A DNA stretch of 64,000 bases. Source: JACMLD01 sp044223995. GTDB taxonomy: Bacteria; Bacteroidota; Bacteroidia; Chitinophagales; Chitinophagaceae. Both the position numbers and the translations under genes were made by a program. The stretch covers positions 1 to 64,000 of the forward strand of contig JBGALE010000007.1 of NCBI GenBank assembly GCA_044223995.1, written 5' to 3'. The number at the start of each line of letters is the position of its first letter. Position 1 is the stretch's first letter. Below the pieces are notes generated by a model, which was given only the letters and a program-made list of their open reading frames with translations, had not been told where the DNA came from and searched no databases. Below are positions 8,164 through 17,206 of this stretch, one piece after another.

Positions 8164-11100
8164 ATGCAACTAAATGTTTTCAGTACCGACAATGAAAAAA
8201 GTGGTTTTCGATTGCAATACATGGAAGTATTCAATTGGGGAACTTTTGATGAAACTATTCATACGATCCACCCTGGCGGAGAGACCAGTTTACTCACTGG
8301 CGCCAATGGTAGCGGTAAAACTACTTTTGTAGACGCTTTATTAACGCTGATCGTTCCTGAAAAGCGGTACAGGTTTTACAATCAGAGCAGTGGTACTGAA
8401 AAGAAAGGAGATCGCACAGAAGAGACCTATATATTGGGAGGTTATGGTTCTATTAACAGCGAAAGTGGAAACACAATAAAAACTTTATACTTAAGAGAAA
8501 ATAAAGAGGAAGCTTATAGTATTATACTCGCTCATTTTGCTAACGAAGCAGAGCAAGCAGTTACGCTGTTTCAAGTACGTTATTTCAATAATACAGAGTT
8601 GAAAAAATATTTTGGTATTGCCCACAAAGCACTTAAAATAGAAGATGATTTTAAGCCATTTGACTTAGGCGGTAATTGGAAACGAACCATAGATCAACGC
8701 TATAATAAAACTTCCCGGAAATTTGTTGAATGGTTTGATTCAGCAAGCAAATATGCACAACGTTTGGTCACCGTTTTAGGCATGCAAAGCATACAAGCGC
8801 TTCATTTGTTTAATCAGACAGTTGGAATTAAGGTATTGGGTAATCTTGATGAATTCATACGAACCCATATGCTGGAACCACGCAATATTGAAGAACAGTT
8901 TCAACAACTTAAAGAACATCTTTCTACCCTCCAAGACGCCCGCAGAAATATTAAGAAGTCAGAGGAGCAACTTTCAATGCTCAGCCTGGTAAAAGATTTT
9001 TTCGATAAATACAAGATGGCATTAAATGAACAGCAAAGCTTAAGCCAACTTCTAAACACCTCATTGTTATGGAATAGATATACGCACTACCAGCTTTTAC
9101 TTTCAGAAGCTGAGAGATTTAATGCTGAAATTGATGAACTGAATATTAAAATACAACATCATGATAGAGAAGTTAAAAGGCTTTCTGAAGAAGAGCGAAA
9201 TATTCTTAATCAGATAGATCAGAATAAAGCAGGGCAAAGACTTCAGCAATTAGAAAAGGAATTATTGGATTTGTCAACAAAGAGAGATACATCATTAAGA
9301 AAGCTGGACGAGTTTAACCAGTGGGTTAACACACTTAACCTATCTGAGACATTGATTTCAGATGAAGCATCTTATTCACGGATAAAAAAGGAGAATGCAA
9401 AAAAGCTACTTACTCTGGAAAGAGAGCAACGTCTTAATGAGGATGATGAATACGAGGCAAAAAGAAAATTGGATACAGATAGTACTACAAAGGCAGAGAT
9501 TGAGAAAGAGTTAAACAGTCTTTTGACAAGCAAAAGCAATATTCCACATCATCTTATTGGTATTCGTAGCACATTATGCGCCGATTTAGGTATAAGTTCC
9601 GATGAGTTGCCATTTGCGGGAGAGCTTATGCAGGTTAAATTTGATGAATTAGCGTGGCAACCTGCGTTAGAAAAATTATTAAGACCATTTGCCATGCGTT
9701 TGATAGTACCTGATAAATACTACAGTAAGGTAAGTAAATATGTCAACAGAGAAAATCTAAAAGGTCGGTTAGTATACGAACATGTAAAGGATATTCCCCT
9801 TGTTCAATTCGGCGAACCTGATAGCGTTCATGAAAAATTGGAGTTTAATCCAGAACACAAAATGAATAAATGGGTAGAACAACAAATAATCACACAGTAT
9901 AGCTATATCTGTATTAATGATGAAAAAACACTTGACCGTTATGAAAAAGCCATTACAATTAATGGATTAATCAAAAATAGGCAACGGCATGAAAAAGATG
10001 ATCGCCCGAACAGTAATGATCCGGGAAACTACGTTATGGGTTGGGATAATGAAAAGAAAAAGAATGCGCTGTTAAGAAAAAGGGACACCCTTTCTGATAA
10101 TATTTCTAAGGCCGATGATATTATTTTGCGTTGCAAAACTAAATCAAAGCGCTTGCAAGGTCAATTTTATGCAAGTAACAGAATTGGGGAATACCCCTCT
10201 TTTGATGATATAGATGTTGAAGCATCTCAACGAAGAATGCATAAGATCCAGGAGCAGATAACTGCTTTAACCAAAGAGAATAAAGCTTTAAACCAATTGA
10301 AAAAGCAACACGAAGAAATTGGAGAGTTAAAAAATGAAGCTGAAAAACTTAAAACGGAACTAGTCGGAAAAGAAGCAATTGCTAAAAGTGATCTGCAACG
10401 AACAAATGAACAAATAAGTAATCTAAATCAACTAGTAGAAAATATTAGAGAAGAAGACAAAGATCAATTACTTCGGTTTCAACAAAAATATCATGCTGTA
10501 TTGGGATCGGTCACGCTTAACAATTTAGAAGGTAAATACAGTGAATTCAGGTCTGCTAAAGAAAATGAACTGGAGGAAAAAAGGTCACAGACGCAGGATA
10601 TTGAAAAAGCCTTAAGCCGTTCTATAATGAAAATAAAGAATCCATCAGCAGAACTGGCGAATAAATATCCTGATTGGATGGGAGATGTTTTGAGTTTACC
10701 AGATGACGCAAAATATGCCGATGAATATATTGAATGGATGGAAAAATTAAATACTGAGAATCTTCCAAAGTATAAAAAAGATTTTGAAAACTATATTAAT
10801 ATCACCATCACTTATAAAATTGGCGGTTTAAATGAAGAACTGGAAAAGTGGGAAAGAGATGTGAGTGCAAGCATAACAAAATTGAATGATTCACTTAAAG
10901 GCATTAACTTCAACCGCCTCCCTGATACATATGTTCAATTGCGTAAGCAACCTGTTCAGGCTGGCAGTGAAATCAGACAGTTTAAAAGCCAGCTACTGGA
11001 AGCATTACCGCAAGCTGCTAATTGGCAACAAAGTAGTTTCGAAGAAAAAGCGCTTCATTTCACTCAAAAAATCAATCCACTTATTGACAGTCTGGATAGT

Positions 11101-11565
11101 AACGAAAGTTATCGATCCAAGGTTTTAGATGTGAGGAATTGGTTTGAGTTTTGGGCTGATGAAAAATACAGAGGTACTGATGAATTAAAAAAGACCTACA
11201 GGCAAATGGGTCAGCTTTCTGGTGGAGAAAAAGCCCAACTTACTTACACAATTCTATGCAGCGCCATAGCTTATCAATTTGGAATTACTAAAGAAGGCAA
11301 AAATAGCAAAAGCTTACGCTTTATAGCCGTAGATGAAAGCTTTAGTAATCAGGATGAAGAAAAGGCTACGTATCTAATGGAATTATGTAAACAGTTGCAT
11401 TTGCAATTACTTGTGGTTACTCCCAGCGACAAAATTCAGATAGTTCAGGATTACATCGCCCATGTACATCTTGTGCAGCGAGTAAATAATCGCAATAGTA
11501 TAATCTATAACATGACAATCAAAGAACTAAAAGATAAAATCGAAAAATCGTCGCTCCCTTTATGA
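8164..11565 (+). CDS. jetC: Wadjet SMC-like ATPase JetC (MukB/SbcC-like)
   Basis: 1133 aa. Walker A GANGSGKTT at residues 46-54, a long central coiled coil (about residues 240-450 and 640-800) split by a hinge-like globular stretch near 480-580, the ABC signature QLSGGEKAQ at about 1017-1025 and Walker B FIAVDESF with Asp1057-Glu1058. This is an SMC-family ATPase of the MukB type. In Wadjet, JetC dimers extrude DNA loops by ATP hydrolysis and present small circular DNA to the JetD nuclease. The stop overlaps the jetD ATG by 4 nt (ATGA). All catalytic motifs look intact. Confidence 0.93.
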   Translation: MQLNVFSTDNEKSGFRLQYMEVFNWGTFDETIHTIHPGGETSLLTGANGSGKTTFVDALLTLIVPEKRYRFYNQSSGTEKKGDRTEETYILGGYGSINSESGNTIKTLYLRENKEEAYSIILAHFANEAEQAVTLFQVRYFNNTELKKYFGIAHKALKIEDDFKPFDLGGNWKRTIDQRYNKTSRKFVEWFDSASKYAQRLVTVLGMQSIQALHLFNQTVGIKVLGNLDEFIRTHMLEPRNIEEQFQQLKEHLSTLQDARRNIKKSEEQLSMLSLVKDFFDKYKMALNEQQSLSQLLNTSLLWNRYTHYQLLLSEAERFNAEIDELNIKIQHHDREVKRLSEEERNILNQIDQNKAGQRLQQLEKELLDLSTKRDTSLRKLDEFNQWVNTLNLSETLISDEASYSRIKKENAKKLLTLEREQRLNEDDEYEAKRKLDTDSTTKAEIEKELNSLLTSKSNIPHHLIGIRSTLCADLGISSDELPFAGELMQVKFDELAWQPALEKLLRPFAMRLIVPDKYYSKVSKYVNRENLKGRLVYEHVKDIPLVQFGEPDSVHEKLEFNPEHKMNKWVEQQIITQYSYICINDEKTLDRYEKAITINGLIKNRQRHEKDDRPNSNDPGNYVMGWDNEKKKNALLRKRDTLSDNISKADDIILRCKTKSKRLQGQFYASNRIGEYPSFDDIDVEASQRRMHKIQEQITALTKENKALNQLKKQHEEIGELKNEAEKLKTELVGKEAIAKSDLQRTNEQISNLNQLVENIREEDKDQLLRFQQKYHAVLGSVTLNNLEGKYSEFRSAKENELEEKRSQTQDIEKALSRSIMKIKNPSAELANKYPDWMGDVLSLPDDAKYADEYIEWMEKLNTENLPKYKKDFENYINITITYKIGGLNEELEKWERDVSASITKLNDSLKGINFNRLPDTYVQLRKQPVQAGSEIRQFKSQLLEALPQAANWQQSSFEEKALHFTQKINPLIDSLDSNESYRSKVLDVRNWFEFWADEKYRGTDELKKTYRQMGQLSGGEKAQLTYTILCSAIAYQFGITKEGKNSKSLRFIAVDESFSNQDEEKATYLMELCKQLHLQLLVVTPSDKIQIVQDYIAHVHLVQRVNNRNSIIYNMTIKELKDKIEKSSLPL

Positions 11566-12701
11566 ATAGCGTAAATTTTATACAACAACTTGAAAAAAAA
11601 TATGCCGACTTTCTAAAGAATCGCATTTGTGAAAAGCAATTTGAACAAATCATCTTAAGAGGTGGTAAAAACAAGCCGAATAACTCAATTGATCTCCATA
11701 ATGCCATCAAAGTATTTTTGAAATTCGAAAAATCTGAGAACAAGAAGGGTTGGGACATAGAATGGGAGGAATGGGTAAGCAAAAAAATTGGAAAGCAAAG
11801 ATGGCCTGCTAAAGTTATTGTAAATACCGCTGAGGACTTTTTGTTTCTTATTCAAAAAGAAAAAGAAATAATTATTTTCGACCGAATATTATCCGATTTA
11901 AAAAAGTGGAGACCGGGAATAACTGATTGGCTTGTAAAATGCCCGGAGCTATTGCTAAGGCATATTGAAAATTGGGCGGGTTTGTGTGCAGTCGTGGATT
12001 ATCTTTTGTCTAATGATGTCACGACCTACTACATACGTAATCTTCCGGTTCCGGTTCACACAAAATTTATTGAAGAGCATGAAGGAATTATTTTGTCTTT
12101 GTTGCAACATTTCAATTCTGAAAATGGTGATATTGATTACACATCTTTAATTCATGCAGCAGGCCTTAAGAGAAAACCTGTTTTATTTGCCATTCGTTGG
12201 TTAGACGAAGAACTTGCTTATCAAAATACCCAAGGCATGGAAGTACTTGGAATTACTCCTGAAAATTTACGCAATCGAAATTGGGAAATCACAGAATTAT
12301 GGATGGTGGAGAATGAAACGGCACTCTTTATGCTTCCAGAAAGGAGGCATTCGCTTGCCATTTGCAGCAGAGGGAAAGCTGTGGAATTACTGCGGGATGT
12401 TACCTGGCTAAATAATGTTAAAGTTTATTACTGGGGAGACATGGATGAAGATGGTTATGCTATGCTAAGGCAATGCAGGAAATTATATCCTCATGCAGTG
12501 AGTGTACTAATGGATATTAATGCGTTGCAATTCCACAGTGCAGAAATAGGTAAACAACCTGCTAAATACAGATATCCCAATTTGAGTGAATTGACTTTGG
12601 GCGAGATTAATGCTTTAGAAAAGTTATTTGAAATAAACGGAAGGCTGGAACAAGAAAGTCTTTCTCATGAATATATAATAAAGATTATCTCAGCTGAATA
12701 A
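11562..12701 (+). CDS. jetD: Wadjet nuclease JetD (DUF3322/DUF2220, TOPRIM)
   Basis: 379 aa. The C-terminal TOPRIM half shows YYWGDMDEDGYAML (Gly292, Asp293, Asp295, Asp297), the metal-binding DxD motif of topoisomerase VI A-like proteins; a conserved glutamate is likely in MVENETALFM upstream. The N-terminal half matches the DUF3322 arm. JetD cleaves the DNA that the JetABC motor has trapped, eliminating plasmids or small phage genomes. It ends 8 nt before the convergent stop of the coupling protein gene, with no terminator hairpin visible between them. Confidence 0.9.
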   Translation: MNSVNFIQQLEKKYADFLKNRICEKQFEQIILRGGKNKPNNSIDLHNAIKVFLKFEKSENKKGWDIEWEEWVSKKIGKQRWPAKVIVNTAEDFLFLIQKEKEIIIFDRILSDLKKWRPGITDWLVKCPELLLRHIENWAGLCAVVDYLLSNDVTTYYIRNLPVPVHTKFIEEHEGIILSLLQHFNSENGDIDYTSLIHAAGLKRKPVLFAIRWLDEELAYQNTQGMEVLGITPENLRNRNWEITELWMVENETALFMLPERRHSLAICSRGKAVELLRDVTWLNNVKVYYWGDMDEDGYAMLRQCRKLYPHAVSVLMDINALQFHSAEIGKQPAKYRYPNLSELTLGEINALEKLFEINGRLEQESLSHEYIIKIISAE

Positions 12702-12709
12702 CATGCATA

Positions 12710-14668
12710 TTAATTCTGTGTTTCCTTCAACCGCTCCACCTCTTCCCCAATCAACCTTTTCACTTCCATTTTCACCTGGTAGTAATTATCAAGCACCTGC
12801 TGCTTGGTAACATTAGATACAACCGGAATATCTTTATACCGGCTTACTTCCTCATTCAGCTTATCCGCATCATTAATAATCTCTGCATGAAACATCTTTA
12901 ATTTAATTTTCTCATCGGGGTTGTCAGCAACAAGCCCCACGAATTCGCCGGAAGATAGAGCAGAGATTTTCGAAGACGGTATAGCACTATCCAGTTGTTT
13001 AGAATGACTAATGGAAGTATCTGTTCGGTTTATAGACAGACTTTGCCTGTCCTGCATTATTTTCCCAAAGCGTTCCGATAATAATTTAGAAGTCTCCCCC
13101 ATCACTTGGCCACTGATAATGTTGCCAGCGATATTCACAATTACATCTGCTTGTTCTTTTCCGTAATCTTTTTTTAGCTGACTAAAATCCTGCATAGCTA
13201 ATGTAGTGGCCACTTTATTACTTCTTGCGGTAGCAATCAGGCTGTCCATGTTGTTGAAATAGATGGTAGGGAATTCATCAAATACTAAACTGCATTTTAG
13301 CATTCCTTTTCTATTTACCTGACGGATCAATCTTGAAATATAAAGGGATAACACAGCACCGTAAATTTGTTGCTTTTCAGGGTTATTACCAACGCAAACA
13401 ATTTTAGGATGTTTAGGGTTATTGATGTCTAATGTAAAATCATTTCCACTCAGCACCCAGTAAAGCTGTGGCGAAGCAAGCCTTGCCATGCCAATTTTTG
13501 CAGAGGCCACCTGCCCTTCCAATTGCTCCATAGCATCGTTTTGATAAGCGGTTATAAATGGATTTACCAATACTTCAATTTCAGGCTGAGTATTCAATAC
13601 CGGGAACAGTTCATCATACTGTGCCTGCATCAGTTCTATTACATGCGGCAGGGTGCAATATTTTCCATCTTCATATTTTTTCAAAAACCAAATGATGGCG
13701 GTAACAAAATTGATGGGTGATTCTACAAAGAAATCTCCCTGTTTATTAATCCACTCTCTGTTCAATCCCAATAAAATTGTTCTGGCTGATTCGGTGGCAT
13801 CCGTAATATCGTTCAACGTGTTTGGATCTAACGGATTGCAGCGATGGGAAATAGAAAGGTTATCAAAATTGATCACATAAAAAGATGCCTTCACGGAGTA
13901 ATTATGTTTGTTTTGCTGCAGCCAGTTGTAAACAATTTTAGAAAGGTCATCATATTTGAAATCATACACAAACATCGCAAATCCTTTCTCGATGTGCTGT
14001 TTAATTACATGCTGAATGACGAACCAACTTTTTCCTGCACCCGGACTTCCAATAACTAAAAGCCCACGAAAAGGATTAATGATATTGATCCAGCTTTTTC
14101 TTATCCTTCCTTTCAGATTATACCGGGCTGTAAGATTAATAGAATATTCATTTGTTAATAATCTTTCTTCCTGGGGAAAAGTTTCGTTTAGAGAATTAAA
14201 CACGTCATTGGATAAATTAACCTTGATTAAACGGCTGAGTAAATTACCACCGGCAAGTATGCATAAAAAACCAACTCCTGTTGAGCCCATGTAAATAATA
14301 GCTACTGTTTCTAAAGGATAATTCAACTTTAATAATAATCCGCTAAAAATGAAAAGTAACATACCTATCAGTAAATATGCAGTAATACTTCTACTGCTAA
14401 TTTTTTCATCCTTTTTACCTTGTGCACCCAACAGGGAAATGATCAATAATCCAATTGCCAAAAATTTAGAAATATATTGATTACTGAATAATCCAGTATG
14501 CATGATATTGGTCATCAGCCTGTCTGTAATGGCGCTTTTAACTCCCCATTGAACAAATGCAGTATAACAGTAATAATAAAAATGTAGCAGCAAAATAAAG
14601 ATGCTTGCAAATCTTGTCAGGTCAACTATTTTCCGCAGCCCCTGTTCGTTCTCTCCTGTTAGCGACAT
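12710..14668 (-). CDS. TraG/VirD4-type conjugative coupling protein (YWFCY N-terminus; MobC of Bacteroides elements)
   Basis: 652 aa. The N-terminal 145 residues contain four hydrophobic membrane segments and the aromatic HFYYYCYTAF motif of Bacteroidota coupling proteins. Walker A is GSPGAGKSWFV (207-217), Walker B lies in SLVFDEFPTIYFN, and the C-terminal part carries the usual TraM-recognition segment. It would be an inner-membrane ATPase that passes the relaxase-bound strand to a type IV secretion channel. No channel (tra) genes lie in this window, so transfer would need helper functions encoded elsewhere. The gene starts 17 nt after the relaxase stop. Its 3' end is duplicated in decayed form at 5570-5932. 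Confidence 0.9.
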   Translation of the reverse strand: MSLTGENEQGLRKIVDLTRFASIFILLLHFYYYCYTAFVQWGVKSAITDRLMTNIMHTGLFSNQYISKFLAIGLLIISLLGAQGKKDEKISSRSITAYLLIGMLLFIFSGLLLKLNYPLETVAIIYMGSTGVGFLCILAGGNLLSRLIKVNLSNDVFNSLNETFPQEERLLTNEYSINLTARYNLKGRIRKSWINIINPFRGLLVIGSPGAGKSWFVIQHVIKQHIEKGFAMFVYDFKYDDLSKIVYNWLQQNKHNYSVKASFYVINFDNLSISHRCNPLDPNTLNDITDATESARTILLGLNREWINKQGDFFVESPINFVTAIIWFLKKYEDGKYCTLPHVIELMQAQYDELFPVLNTQPEIEVLVNPFITAYQNDAMEQLEGQVASAKIGMARLASPQLYWVLSGNDFTLDINNPKHPKIVCVGNNPEKQQIYGAVLSLYISRLIRQVNRKGMLKCSLVFDEFPTIYFNNMDSLIATARSNKVATTLAMQDFSQLKKDYGKEQADVIVNIAGNIISGQVMGETSKLLSERFGKIMQDRQSLSINRTDTSISHSKQLDSAIPSSKISALSSGEFVGLVADNPDEKIKLKMFHAEIINDADKLNEEVSRYKDIPVVSNVTKQQVLDNYYQVKMEVKRLIGEEVERLKETQN

Positions 14669-14685
14669 AACCTTATTTTTAAGTT

Positions 14686-15960
14686 TCAGAAATCGCGATT
14701 TTTCTTTTTCTTTCTTTTCTTTTTAAGTAAGCCAGCTGGTGTGTAATCAAATTGTTCTCTGGCTGAGAAAAGTGTATCCAATAAACCTTCGTTTTTGATG
14801 ACTGGCTTTATTACTTTTTCCTGCTGTTTTACTTGCCCTATATCTTTCTGTAAAGTACCTGCAGAAGCACTACCCGTTTTCTCGTCTTTTGTAACTTGTT
14901 TCTCATTCTCTGTTACCAACCTGCTTTGTAATGCAGCTGCGCTGTATCCTTTACCCAAATCACTTCCATTGAAAACAACTTTGTTTTGGTTGTCCACGAA
15001 AGTAATACCATACAATCTGCCTTCGGTATTTTGTCTTAGTACTGTATAGATTTGTTTTTCCGACATGGCAACTACTAAGTTTTTCATATCCCCCATTGCT
15101 GTTTTCAGGCAATCATCAATGGCATTTTTAGTTCTTTGTTTCAATGGTTCTTTTGCGGATTCATTAGTAATAAATTTCTTTTCCAAATTATCAAATATTG
15201 GTTTACATCCGATAGCGCTTGCTTTAATGGGCACACCAACCTTATTACCATTCGCATCCAAAATGCGGTAAACCAGCCCACGCTTTTTGTAAATCCTTCC
15301 TTCTTCCTTCCCCCTGTCTGCAATAACATTGAATTGTTTTAAAGCCGCATTAAATTCCGGTAAAGAAGTAAACTTGTATTGGTTGAATACTGCACCCACA
15401 ACATTTGAAATACTTTGCTTTGTCTCAGACTTTCCATAGATGACTTTCTCTGCATGTATGGGCTTAATCCCTGGTCTCATTAATTGCTGCTGTTTTTCTG
15501 CTTTTATTAATCCAAACTGCTGCTCAATTTCTTTCCTTGCTTTTTCAGATTGATTCCTTCCGATATTGTGGGTATTAATCCTGCTGCCATTTTCTTTGAT
15601 AGTGGTGCTCACAATATGAATGTGCGGATGCCCGGCATCTTCATGCTTATAAACGATAAAAGGCTGCTCTCCAAAACCTATCTTTTTCATGTATAACTCT
15701 GCAATCTTTAAAAGCTTATCATCAACTATTTTTTCCAAAGGATCAAAGTTGAGTGATACATGCAGTGTTTTAGTGGTTGCCCAGTCATTCAAAATATTAT
15801 TTCTTTCAAAACCATTTAATTTTTGATAGAAATTCATATCCTTTACTTCGTTTAAATAATTAGCTGCATATAAACATTGGGCAGTTCCTTTCTGCACTTT
15901 CTTTTCGTTGTAGTTTAATGCAGCTTCAATACTTTTTGGTGTGGTTATTTTAGCAACCAT
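14686..15960 (-). CDS. mobB: Relaxase / mobilisation nuclease (MobB-type, HUH)
   Basis: 424 aa. HPHIHIVSTT at residues 111-120 is the three-histidine HUH motif of relaxases; the catalytic tyrosine is probably Tyr18 in AALNYNEKKV. The enzyme nicks at oriT, stays linked to the 5' end and pilots the strand through conjugation. Residues 1-200 hold the relaxase; the rest is a basic tail ending in a lysine-rich stretch (KKKRKKKKNRDF). Its ATG lies inside the last 16 nt of mobA, suggesting coupled translation. Belongs to the Bacteroidota mobilisation family. Confidence 0.88.
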   Translation of the reverse strand: MVAKITTPKSIEAALNYNEKKVQKGTAQCLYAANYLNEVKDMNFYQKLNGFERNNILNDWATTKTLHVSLNFDPLEKIVDDKLLKIAELYMKKIGFGEQPFIVYKHEDAGHPHIHIVSTTIKENGSRINTHNIGRNQSEKARKEIEQQFGLIKAEKQQQLMRPGIKPIHAEKVIYGKSETKQSISNVVGAVFNQYKFTSLPEFNAALKQFNVIADRGKEEGRIYKKRGLVYRILDANGNKVGVPIKASAIGCKPIFDNLEKKFITNESAKEPLKQRTKNAIDDCLKTAMGDMKNLVVAMSEKQIYTVLRQNTEGRLYGITFVDNQNKVVFNGSDLGKGYSAAALQSRLVTENEKQVTKDEKTGSASAGTLQKDIGQVKQQEKVIKPVIKNEGLLDTLFSAREQFDYTPAGLLKKKRKKKKNRDF

Positions 15961-16340
15961 TTTTCGTATAGTTCATTCACTTTAGATTTTATTTCTTCTA
16001 CTTTGTTCATCAAAGATTTTTGTAAATCATCATACTGGTTAACCCAAACCCTGAACTCAGGTATCTTATCAAGCAAGTGTAATTTGTGTACCGCCTGGTT
16101 AAAATTATTGCCGATACCATTTAGTTCTTTTTTTAGCCCTAACATTTCTTTTAAAAAATCATCTGCTGATTGGTTACGATACTTAACCGTAACCGGCTTT
16201 TCCAAAGACAGTTTTCTTAGATAGCTACTTAGGTATCGCTCGGTAGTTTTCTTTCGCAGGTTTTCCGCCTTTTCAAATTCAGTTTTATTCATCCTTATCA
16301 CCACCATTTTATTTCTCACTTCATTTTCCTGCTTCTTCAT
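15945..16340 (-). CDS. mobA: Relaxosome accessory protein (MobA/MobC-like ribbon-helix-helix)
   Basis: 131 aa. The N-terminus (KMVVIRMNKTEFEKAENLRKKT) looks like a ribbon-helix-helix DNA-binding strand and helix. LGLKKELNGIGNNFNQAVHKL (about residues 68-88, given in part) is the signature of bacterial mobilisation proteins that bind oriT beside the relaxase. It overlaps the relaxase start and is transcribed from the region holding the nested hairpin at 16413-16452, consistent with self-binding near oriT. Confidence 0.85.
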   Translation of the reverse strand: MKKQENEVRNKMVVIRMNKTEFEKAENLRKKTTERYLSSYLRKLSLEKPVTVKYRNQSADDFLKEMLGLKKELNGIGNNFNQAVHKLHLLDKIPEFRVWVNQYDDLQKSLMNKVEEIKSKVNELYEKWLLK

Positions 16341-16412
16341 ATCCCTGAGTTTTAAAAAGTCTGTTTCAATTTTTAATGTCTTTCACCATCCCGAAGCGAC
16401 TCCGGAGCGAAG

Positions 16413-16452
16413 GGCAAGATGCCCCAAACGTATAACGTTTGTACATCTTGCC
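16413..16452. other. Nested inverted repeats upstream of mobA, candidate oriT
   Basis: Outer arms GGCAAGATG (16413-16421) and CATCTTGCC (16444-16452) are perfect 9-bp inverted repeats. Inside them AAACGT-ATA-ACGTTT (16426-16440) is a second perfect palindrome. The structure lies 72 nt upstream of the mobA start, the usual place for oriT in Bacteroides-type mobilisation modules. The adjacent GC-rich stretch CCGAAGCGACTCCGGAGCG (16391-16409) may hold the nic region. oriT is inferred from position and symmetry; an operator or an RNA hairpin is possible. Confidence 0.5.
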
Positions 16453-16739
16453 ATGTGCAAGACCCGGCACATTATGCCTTGATAAAGCTTATTTGGCGGA
16501 GCATTTGTAATTAGTGAAAGATGATCAGTGAGAATGGAGAAGACTATCGCACTTTTGAAGGAAATAACTAAAATATTTGAAATTAGATTTTTAACACTCA
16601 TCACTATTCATTTTCGCTTTAAAATCACATCACTTTATAAAGGTAAAAAATATTGTAACCGCTTATCCAATATGGCTATATTTTAGCCATGTTAATAAGT
16701 TGGTTTTGCAACATTTGCCAATTAATTTATTATTGTGAT

Positions 16740-17034
16740 ATGAGAGATGCCCTTAAGAACCTTTTCAGCAATCAGATTACTTTGGAAGATGGCAGTTTGT
16801 TTTACTACTTTATTAAGCCTTACGAATTAACCAATACGCTGGGTAATATTATAACTGTTTTGCAGGAATATAATTTTACAAAAAAGTGGCAACAATTATA
16901 GTGAATTTTCCTGCAAATTATACAAGACAACAGAAGGCAATTGGTATGACGTTTCTCAAATCAATAAAGCCATTGACAACTCAGTAATTATGGCTCTAAA
17001 ATTAGCAGTTGACACGCATGAATTAGCTCATTGA
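16740..17034 (+). pseudogene. Small unknown gene interrupted by a frameshift
   Basis: From the ATG at 16740 one frame reads MRDALKNLFSNQITLEDGSL and continues to FTKKWQQL, stopping at TAG 16899-16901. Reading on in another frame from about 16890 gives NNYSEFSCKLYKTTEGNWY, then DVSQINKAIDNSVIMALKLA and a stop at 17032-17034. Both halves have sensible amino-acid composition and together make a protein of about 97 aa. I do not recognise the family. Either a one-base indel has broken the gene or the frame change reflects a sequencing error. Confidence 0.45.
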
Positions 17035-17206
17035 TAGCATCGGTTTATCAGCGTGGAATCTTTAATAAAATTCTAATTTAAAGATTCAACACTACTTCTA
17101 AAAAGGCGCAGTCATTCCGTATAGAAATGAGATAATAAGAGCCACTTCTCAATTCAGGTTCGATATGAAATTTGTTCATTAAACTTACTGATTAATCTAA
17201 AAGTAC

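Larger units (their letters stand above)
16341..17206. other. Non-coding region between mobA and the HEYIH gene, apart from the items listed
   Basis: Besides the candidate oriT hairpin (16413-16452) and the frameshifted small gene (16740-17034), this stretch is AT-rich and shows no further coding region that I can support. The 73-aa open frame at 16383-16604 on the minus strand reads straight through the hairpin and has no protein-like composition. Confidence 0.5.

Noticed and set aside
8164..11565. Reading the large ATPase as SbcC or RecN
   Set aside because: The DUF3375 and DUF4194 partners upstream and a TOPRIM nuclease downstream define Wadjet.
16383..16604. 73-aa minus-strand open frame across the candidate oriT
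   Set aside because: It reads through the nested palindrome and has no family-like sequence.
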